Of a stretch of 5,155 nucleotides of DNA, positions 1-3,511 are shown piece after piece (the first letter of the stretch is position 1; the number at the start of each line of letters is the position of its first letter). This stretch comes from Desulfatirhabdium butyrativorans (GTDB lineage Bacteria; Desulfobacterota; Desulfobacteria; Desulfobacterales; DYRK01): contig DYRK01000427.1 of NCBI GenBank assembly GCA_020718785.1, positions 1-5,155 on the forward strand. Direction: 5' to 3'. The notes beneath the pieces are model-generated. The model did no database searches, was not told the origin of the DNA, and saw only the letters and a program-made list of their open reading frames with translations. Position numbers and translations under genes: made by a program.

Positions 1-94
1 CGTGATCTGGGAAACGGCATCGGGATGGAATGGGCTGAAAAAAGGAAAATCTGTTAATATCAGATAATCGGCATGGTCAGACCTCGTTCTCTCT
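1..94. other. Left-edge flank, possible 3' end of an upstream gene
   Basis: No complete gene lies here. Two plus-strand frames are open from the left edge: frame 1 ends at TAA 55-57 after 18 codons (tail reads GMEWAEKRKIC), and frame 2 ends at a TAA a few codons later. Either could be the last codons of a gene beginning outside the window, but such a short tail cannot be assigned. A weak 5-bp inverted repeat (ATCTG at 49-53, CAGAT at 61-65) follows, with no T tract, so it is not a convincing terminator. Any upstream plus-strand gene would converge on the minus-strand toxin gene that ends at 95. Confidence 0.25.
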
Positions 95-463
95 CTATTC
101 GGTTACCGGAAGATAAATCAGTTGGTCGGTAAATTCTTCCGGCTCCGATGTTCCTGCAATCAGTGACAATTCATATCCTGTCTCACCCATTGTCAGATTA
201 GGATTCAGAACGAAGATTCCCGGTACATGATTTCCACCTGCCAGATGATCCTTCAGATGTCCCGGCATTGTTTTGCGGTTATTGGTCACCAGAGAAAAGC
301 TGTTCGCCTCACACCAGATGAGAATATCGGGATCAAGTGTTCCGACACTCGGAACACCGGCTTCTCCGATACGACGGACCACTATGTCGGAATCATGGTT
401 TTTCACAGCTTTTCTAAGGCTATAGCTGACATGCTCATCCAATAAATATCTGATCCTGTTCAT
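95..463 (-). CDS. DUF5615 PIN-like protein, probable toxin of a type II toxin-antitoxin pair
   Basis: This 122-residue protein has the features of the DUF5615 (Mut7-C/PIN-like) family, which is regularly paired with DUF433 proteins and is predicted to be an RNase-type toxin. It opens with a beta-strand ending in acidic residues (RYLLDEHV, D9 and E10). An acidic segment follows (LDPDILIWCE, D44, D46, E52), then the motif LVTNNRKTMPGHLKDH at about 58-73, which in this family follows the central strand of the PIN-like fold. A C-terminal strand region (GIFVLNP, 82-88) completes the short fold. The ATG at 461-463 overlaps the stop of the upstream antitoxin gene as ATGA, the usual sign of translational coupling, and fixes the start. 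There is no signal peptide or membrane segment, so it should be cytoplasmic. Family assignment is from recognised motifs; ribonuclease activity is inferred. The alternative is an inactive PIN-like relic. Confidence 0.8.
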   Translation of the reverse strand: MNRIRYLLDEHVSYSLRKAVKNHDSDIVVRRIGEAGVPSVGTLDPDILIWCEANSFSLVTNNRKTMPGHLKDHLAGGNHVPGIFVLNPNLTMGETGYELSLIAGTSEPEEFTDQLIYLPVTE

Positions 464-810
464 TGGCTTCCGGTTCCGAAAAATCTTTCGGGCCCGCTTT
501 TCTGCCCGGCTGCTATCCTGCGTAATTTCATTATCGCCGGGCTGGGATTCCGGTTTTGCAACTCACGCATCCGGTTACCGTGTTCCGCCCATTCATCCAT
601 ATACCGGCTTATGCTCTCTTTATTACGGAGATAGTAAAGGATTGCCGCGTATATCTGTTCCAGATTAAGTGTCGGAAAACGGATTGCCAGTTCTTCGGGT
701 GTCCGGTCGTTACAGATATATTCATACAGCACATCCTCTATGCCGATACGATGTCCCCTGATCCGGATATCACCGTTTCCAAAGAAGTCAAAATAATCTT
801 CGATTTGCAT
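460..810 (-). CDS. DUF433 domain protein, probable antitoxin
   Basis: This 116-residue protein has a DUF433 core at about residues 12-70: GDIRIRGHRIGIEDVLYEYI, then the acidic TPEELAIRFPTLNLEQIYAAI stretch, which reads as a helix-turn-helix, then an aromatic YYLRN helix. DUF433 proteins are small DNA-binding antitoxins found directly upstream of DUF5615 PIN-like toxins, as here. The tail (about 71-116) is basic and polar (RMRELQNRN, MKLRR) and probably wraps the toxin; tails of this kind vary between homologues. It is the first gene of the pair and overlaps the toxin gene by 4 bases. The ATG at 808-810 is preceded by an AGGTGA ribosome site (817-822 on this strand's complement, 6-base spacer), which supports the start. 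Autorepression through nearby palindromes is likely by analogy but not shown. Confidence 0.82.
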   Translation of the reverse strand: MQIEDYFDFFGNGDIRIRGHRIGIEDVLYEYICNDRTPEELAIRFPTLNLEQIYAAILYYLRNKESISRYMDEWAEHGNRMRELQNRNPSPAIMKLRRIAAGQKSGPERFFGTGSQ

Positions 811-824
811 CCTGTCTCACCTGA

Positions 825-890
825 ATTATAATTGAGTGCCTGTGCAAAAATTGTTTAATATTTTTATTAGTTACGCACTCGAATTTATTT
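825..890 (-). promoter_or_regulatory. Candidate promoter zone for the DUF433/DUF5615 pair
   Basis: Read on the minus strand there is a perfect TATAAT at 825-830, only a few bases upstream of the ribosome site (817-822). Further upstream the DNA is very AT-rich (849-890). No good -35 hexamer stands 17 bases away; the best upstream hexamer, TTGCAC (842-847), is only 11 bases off. If this -10 box is used, the transcript would have an almost absent leader. Another start inside the AT-rich block is equally possible. Confidence 0.35.
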
Positions 891-892
891 TC

Positions 893-930
893 CCGATTAA
901 TCGGCGTTTATCAGCGTCCATTGGCGGTTA
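893..930. repeat. 12-bp palindrome leading into three tandem 10-mers
   Basis: CCGATTAATCGG (893-904) is a perfect palindrome. It overlaps three contiguous decamers in exact 10-base register: TCGGCGTTTA (901-910), TCAGCGTCCA (911-920) and TTGGCGGTTA (921-930). They fit a consensus near TYRGCGKYYA. I recall similar GCG-containing decamer runs in intergenic DNA of many bacteria, often near accessory genes, with no agreed function; that is recollection, not a search result. The near-helical period would put each copy on the same face of the DNA, compatible with a protein-binding array or an operator for the divergent toxin-antitoxin pair. Confidence 0.55.
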
Positions 931-948
931 AAAATCATGCAACTGCGT

Positions 949-969
949 AACTCAATGTTAAACTGAGTT
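949..969. repeat. Short stem-loop
   Basis: AACTCA (949-954) and TGAGTT (964-969) form a 6-bp inverted repeat around a 9-base loop. The left arm overlaps the right arm of the longer-range inverted repeat (869-877 with 944-952), so the two foldings would compete. It has no T tract and is short; its significance is uncertain. Confidence 0.3.
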
Positions 970-1041
970 CGGACTGTCTGAACGCGGCTATTCTTTCATA
1001 AGTCACGGACCTTTGCAAGAGGAAAAAATTCCCTCCGGATC

Positions 1042-1057
1042 GGCGGATATATCCGCC
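1042..1057. promoter_or_regulatory. Perfect 16-bp palindrome, candidate operator
   Basis: GGCGGATATATCCGCC is a complete 16-bp palindrome without a spacer, 154 bases before the smsC start codon and about 77 bases upstream of the -35 box. The length and symmetry suit a dimeric regulator. It does not resemble the published IscR type 1 consensus. It could regulate the Fe-S operon as an upstream site or be an unrelated element. No regulator gene is present in the window to pair it with. Confidence 0.4.
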
Positions 1058-1133
1058 TGATTATCAACAGATTTCAGATAACCTGCCTGTGCATGATTCA
1101 CTTCAGTGTAAGCTTTCCGGCGGATTCCTGTCC

Positions 1134-1161
1134 TTGACAATAAGTCTTAAATCCCTATCTT
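1134..1161 (+). promoter_or_regulatory. Sigma70-like promoter of the smsCB operon
   Basis: A perfect -35 hexamer TTGACA (1134-1139) is followed after 16 bases by TATCTT (1156-1161), four of six matches to the -10 consensus. Transcription would begin near 1168, giving a leader of roughly 40 bases before the smsC ATG at 1211. An 8-bp dyad (1155-1162 with 1170-1177) covers the -10 box and the expected start point. Confidence 0.6.
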
Positions 1162-1177
1162 TCTTTGAAAAAGATAG
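1155..1177. promoter_or_regulatory. Dyad overlapping the -10 box, candidate repressor site
   Basis: CTATCTTT (1155-1162) and AAAGATAG (1170-1177) form a perfect 8-bp inverted repeat with a 7-base centre. The left arm contains the -10 hexamer and the right arm falls just past the expected transcription start, the classic position for a repressor operator. As RNA it would form only partially, because the left arm lies mostly upstream of the predicted start. It therefore reads better as a DNA-binding site than as a leader hairpin. Confidence 0.45.
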
Positions 1178-1197
1178 CAAACCTGAGACCTTTTCAC

Positions 1198-1202
1198 AGG
1201 AG
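1198..1202 (+). promoter_or_regulatory. Ribosome binding site of smsC
   Basis: AGGAG lies 8 bases before the ATG at 1211. The in-frame GTG at 1202 shares a base with this site and so cannot be the start it serves. This decides for the ATG and removes three residues from the longest reading. Confidence 0.8.
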
Positions 1203-1210
1203 TGACGAAA

Positions 1211-1978
1211 ATGCTGATTATAGAAGATTTGCAAGTCGAACTCGGAGGAAAAACCATCCTCAGACATATAGACCTCGAGATTAAAGAAGGGGAAACACAT
1301 ATCCTTTTCGGTCCCAACGGTTCGGGGAAAACTTCGCTGCTTATGACGATCATGGGCTATCCCCAGTATAAAGTGACCGGCGGAAAAATGATCTTCAAAG
1401 GCGAGGATATAACCTGCATGCCCATTGACAGGCGTTCCCAGCTGGGAATCGGAATGTCTTATCAGCGTCCGCCCACGATTCACGGCATCAAAACCCGTCA
1501 GATGGTCCATATCTGCGCTGGAAAGCAGGAAGTCAATGTTGACGAACTGGCGCAGAAAGTCAATTTCGGACATTTTCTTGAAAGAGATGTGAACGCGGGC
1601 TTTTCCGGCGGAGAAATCAAGAGGTCCGAACTGCTTCAGCTCATGGCGCAGAATGCAGACCTCATGCTCTTCGATGAGCCTGAATCCGGCGTTGACATGG
1701 AAAATATCTCGCTGGTAGGCAATACCATTGCCAAACTGCTGGAAAAAGATATTCAGCGCTCGGAAAACAAACCCATGATTCAGCAGAAGCGTGAACGCAG
1801 CAAAATGGGGCTGATTATCACCCATACCGGTTATATTCTGGATTATGTGGCAGCGGATAAGGGACAGGTGCTGTATGACGGCGTACTGAGCTGTTCATCG
1901 AATCCCCGCGAAATTCTCAACTGTATCGGTCATGAAGGATATGAGGAGTGTGTGCGATGTATAATCAGGACGAATTGA
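1211..1978 (+). CDS. sufC: SufC/SmsC-type Fe-S assembly ABC ATPase
   Basis: This 255-residue cytoplasmic ATPase should power Fe-S cluster assembly on its SufB-type partner. All ABC landmarks are present: Walker A GPNGSGKT (34-41), Q-loop glutamine Q85 in YQRPP, signature FSGGE (131-135) in the SufC form, Walker B LMLFDE with D155 and catalytic E156, D-loop SGVD (159-162), and switch histidine H205 in IITHTG. Length matches SufC. A basic polar stretch at about 178-199 (KDIQRSENK through KRERSK) separates the D-loop helix from the H-loop strand and is longer than in E. coli-type SufC. The tail ends GYEECVRC, a CxxC pair (C247, C250). Both traits seem closer to the archaeal/anaerobe SmsC branch than to proteobacterial SufC; that is my reading, without an alignment. 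Its stop lies 22 bases inside smsB, so the two are co-translated. The symbol smsC would also apply. Confidence 0.93.
   Translation: MLIIEDLQVELGGKTILRHIDLEIKEGETHILFGPNGSGKTSLLMTIMGYPQYKVTGGKMIFKGEDITCMPIDRRSQLGIGMSYQRPPTIHGIKTRQMVHICAGKQEVNVDELAQKVNFGHFLERDVNAGFSGGEIKRSELLQLMAQNADLMLFDEPESGVDMENISLVGNTIAKLLEKDIQRSENKPMIQQKRERSKMGLIITHTGYILDYVAADKGQVLYDGVLSCSSNPREILNCIGHEGYEECVRCIIRTN
1943..1948 (+). promoter_or_regulatory. Ribosome binding site of smsB, inside smsC
   Basis: GAGGAG stands 8 bases before the ATG at 1957 and lies within the last codons of smsC. The in-frame GTG at 1948 overlaps this site, so the ATG at 1957 is the start. The arrangement mirrors that of smsC exactly, with an in-frame GTG nine bases ahead of the true ATG in both genes. 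Confidence 0.78.
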
Positions 1979-3183
1979 GAAAAAAAGCTGCCAAAGCGTC
2001 AAACAAGGCTGCCGCGCTGGGTCCGGATATTGATCTGACCGCTTATGATATGGCTCCCGTGGCTCATGAATATCTTAATGATGAAAAGCTTCATGCCATG
2101 CCCAAAGCAGAACAGGACCGCCTGATAATGGCAGGTCTCGATATTAGTGAAAATGCAAGGGGCGGAACCTATTTCCAGAAAGATACCGCGGTGGTGCATT
2201 GCAAATCTCATCAGGAAGGAATTGAGATCATCCCGATCCGCAAAGCTTTGGCAGAACATGAATGGATCCGGGAGTATTACTGGAAATTGGCTTCTGTGGA
2301 TACGGACAAATACACGGCAGCCGCAGAGCTTGATCTTCACGACGGCTATGTGATCCGTGCATTGCCCGGAAGCAAAAGCATTTATCCGATTCAAGCCTGT
2401 CTCTACATGGACAAAGACGGGCTTCAGCAGAATGTGCATAACCTTATTATTGCCGAAGAAGGTTCGGAACTGCATATCATCAGCGGATGCGCCTCGTCTC
2501 CCCATCTGAAACGCGGGATTCATGTGGGTGTTTCGGAATTTTTCGTAAAGAAAAATGCGAAACTTTCCTTCACGATGATTCACAACTGGGCTGAAGATAT
2601 GATGGTGAGACCGCGCTCCGTAGCTCAGGTGGAAGAAGGCGGGCTGTTTCTGAATAATTATGTGTGCATGAAAGCTGTAAAATCGCTCCAGATGTATCCA
2701 ACGACTCATCTTGTGGGAGACAATGCGGTCGCGAGACTTTACAGTATTATTGTGGGAACTCCCGGTTCCGAATACGATATCGGCGGACGGGTATATCTCA
2801 AAAAACCCGGCACACGTGCGGAGATTGTGGCACGTACCATCACTAACGGTGCAAAAATCATTGCCCGCGGGCATCTCATCGGCGAAGTTGCGGATGTCAA
2901 GGCTCATCTCGAATGCAAGGGAATGATCTTAAACGGCGGCATTATCCATGCGATTCCCGAACTCGAAGGACATGCGGACGGCGTGGAAATGTCTCATGAA
3001 GCGGCTGTAGGGAAAATTGCTCAGGAGGAAATTTTTTATCTCATGTCCCGAGGAATGAGCGAAGACGAGGCTACGTCAGCGATTGTCCGGGGCTTTCTGA
3101 ATGTGGATATTCCGGGACTGCCTCCGCAGTTGAAAGCCGAGATTGACCGCGCCATCGAGCAGAGCGACAAAGATGTGATGTAA
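1957..3183 (+). CDS. sufB: SufB/SmsB-type Fe-S cluster assembly scaffold
   Basis: This 408-residue protein belongs to the SufB/SufD family (SufBD core beta-helix about residues 90-385) and is the scaffold partner of the ATPase encoded just upstream. An N-terminal helical part (1-90, with a Lys/Ala-rich start) leads into the core. C320 in HLECKGMIL lies 27 residues before H347-E348 in MSHEAAVGKI. E. coli SufB has essential C405 about 28 residues before H433-E434, so the cluster-building residues appear to be kept, and this is SufB-like rather than SufD-like. The C-terminal FYLMSRGMSEDEATSAIVRGF (359-380) is the family's helical SufC-docking region. It overlaps smsC by 22 bases. With no sufD, it presumably forms a homodimer with two SmsC subunits, as proposed for SmsCB systems. 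No cysteine desulfurase is nearby. The symbol smsB would also apply. Confidence 0.92.
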   Translation: MYNQDELRKKAAKASNKAAALGPDIDLTAYDMAPVAHEYLNDEKLHAMPKAEQDRLIMAGLDISENARGGTYFQKDTAVVHCKSHQEGIEIIPIRKALAEHEWIREYYWKLASVDTDKYTAAAELDLHDGYVIRALPGSKSIYPIQACLYMDKDGLQQNVHNLIIAEEGSELHIISGCASSPHLKRGIHVGVSEFFVKKNAKLSFTMIHNWAEDMMVRPRSVAQVEEGGLFLNNYVCMKAVKSLQMYPTTHLVGDNAVARLYSIIVGTPGSEYDIGGRVYLKKPGTRAEIVARTITNGAKIIARGHLIGEVADVKAHLECKGMILNGGIIHAIPELEGHADGVEMSHEAAVGKIAQEEIFYLMSRGMSEDEATSAIVRGFLNVDIPGLPPQLKAEIDRAIEQSDKDVM

Positions 3184-3184
3184 G

Positions 3185-3223
3185 TTCGGATTTGACAACT
3201 TTTCAAAATTTGTCAAATCCGAA
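3185..3223. terminator. 14-bp stem-loop just after smsB
   Basis: TTCGGATTTGACAA (3185-3198) and TTGTCAAATCCGAA (3210-3223) form a perfect 14-bp stem starting two bases after the smsB stop. The 11-base loop can itself pair as TTTT/AAAA. No T tract follows on either strand; the plus strand continues with an A-rich, TCCGAA-repeating stretch (3218-3241). It is therefore not a canonical intrinsic terminator. It could still end transcription with help, or protect the 3' end of the smsCB message. Confidence 0.45.
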
Positions 3224-3284
3224 TTCCGAAAAAAATCCGAAAAAGCCCCTCTGCTGCTCCCCACCGTTCCCAAGCTTTTCCCTC

Positions 3285-3313
3285 TTGACATTCGATTTTA
3301 GAAATATTATAGG
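3285..3313 (+). promoter_or_regulatory. Candidate promoter of the LVIVD propeller gene
   Basis: TTGACA (3285-3290) matches the -35 consensus. TATAGG (3308-3313) stands exactly 17 bases downstream with four of six -10 matches, and an overlapping TATTAT (3305-3310) is a better hexamer at a poorer distance. A start near 3320 would give a leader of about 190 bases that contains the stem-loop at 3391-3434, long for a simple structural gene. Confidence 0.5.
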
Positions 3314-3390
3314 GAATATCCAATTTCAGCAGATCGAAAATGCCCCCGGACCGCTCCCGGCGGATTGACGGTCATTTTTATCCTTTGGCG

Positions 3391-3434
3391 CCGAAAAATG
3401 CTTGGGATTTGTCAATCCCAAGCGAGCATTTCGG
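3391..3434. repeat. Strong stem-loop in the leader, REP-like candidate
   Basis: GCTTGGGATT (3400-3409) and AATCCCAAGC (3414-3423) form a perfect 10-bp stem with a TGTC tetraloop. Outside it, CCGAAAAATGC (3391-3401) and GCATTTCGG (3426-3434) extend the symmetry imperfectly, giving a hairpin of about 44 bases. There is no T tract. The inner sequence ATTTGTCAATCC (3407-3418) nearly repeats ATTTGTCAAATCC in the right arm of the first hairpin (3208-3220), so both may belong to a dispersed intergenic hairpin family. It could also be a leader structure affecting expression of the gene that follows. Confidence 0.5.
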
Positions 3435-3495
3435 GAAAACTTTCGGTCTGCCGAATTCAATCAAAGAGGATTTTTTAACAACAGATCAACAGACC

Positions 3496-3503
3496 GGAAG
3501 GAG
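3496..3503 (+). promoter_or_regulatory. Ribosome binding site of the propeller gene
   Basis: GGAAGGAG lies 8 bases before the ATG at 3512, the same spacing as in smsC and smsB. It selects this ATG over the in-frame ATG at 3536, which would remove the basic n-region of the signal peptide. Confidence 0.8.
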
Positions 3504-3511
3504 TCCAGCCC

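Larger units (their letters stand above)
811..1210. other. Divergent intergenic region rich in dyads
   Basis: This 400-base gap separates the minus-strand toxin-antitoxin pair from the plus-strand Fe-S operon. I find no credible gene in it. It holds, from left to right: the antitoxin ribosome site and promoter zone; one arm of a long-range inverted repeat (869-877, AGTTACGCA, matching TGCGTAACT at 944-952); a 12-bp palindrome joined to three tandem 10-mers (893-930); a 6-bp stem-loop (949-954 with 964-969); a perfect 16-bp palindrome (1042-1057); and the Fe-S operon promoter with its overlapping dyad (1134-1177). An open frame on the minus strand running through 1103-1825 is the antisense shadow of smsC and has no protein-like character. 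Confidence 0.6.
3184..3511. other. 328-base intergenic region, no gene
   Basis: This gap lies between smsB and the propeller gene. It contains the 14-bp stem-loop after smsB, a promoter candidate at 3285-3313, and a second stem-loop at 3391-3434 in what would be the leader of the next gene. An open frame begins at ATG 3340 and runs to 3615, but it has no ribosome site, passes through the hairpin and overlaps the signal-peptide coding part of the next gene in another frame, so I do not call it. Confidence 0.6.

Noticed and set aside
893..960. CRISPR-like array or attachment site
   Set aside because: The repeats are 10 bases with no spacers, and there is no tRNA gene, integrase or cas gene in the window.
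1202..1210. GTG start for smsC, nine bases earlier
   Set aside because: It coincides with the AGGAG ribosome site that serves the ATG at 1211; the same situation occurs at 1948 for smsB.
1103..1825. Long minus-strand open frame opposite smsC
   Set aside because: It is the antisense of a gene with complete ABC motifs, its composition is unlike a real protein (many His/Phe, no domain pattern), and it has no ribosome site or context.
1999..2907. 302-codon minus-strand open frame opposite smsB
   Set aside because: It is the complement of the well-supported SufB-type coding frame. No family resemblance; an abundance of His, Phe and Arg typical of reverse-frame shadows.
1957..3183. Assignment as SufD
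   Set aside because: The conserved Cys (C320) and the His-Glu pair (H347-E348) at SufB-like spacing, plus the two-gene context, favour a SufB/SmsB scaffold.
3185..3223. Reading this hairpin as a classic intrinsic terminator
   Set aside because: The stem is strong but no T run follows on either strand, so only a tentative terminator-type call is kept.
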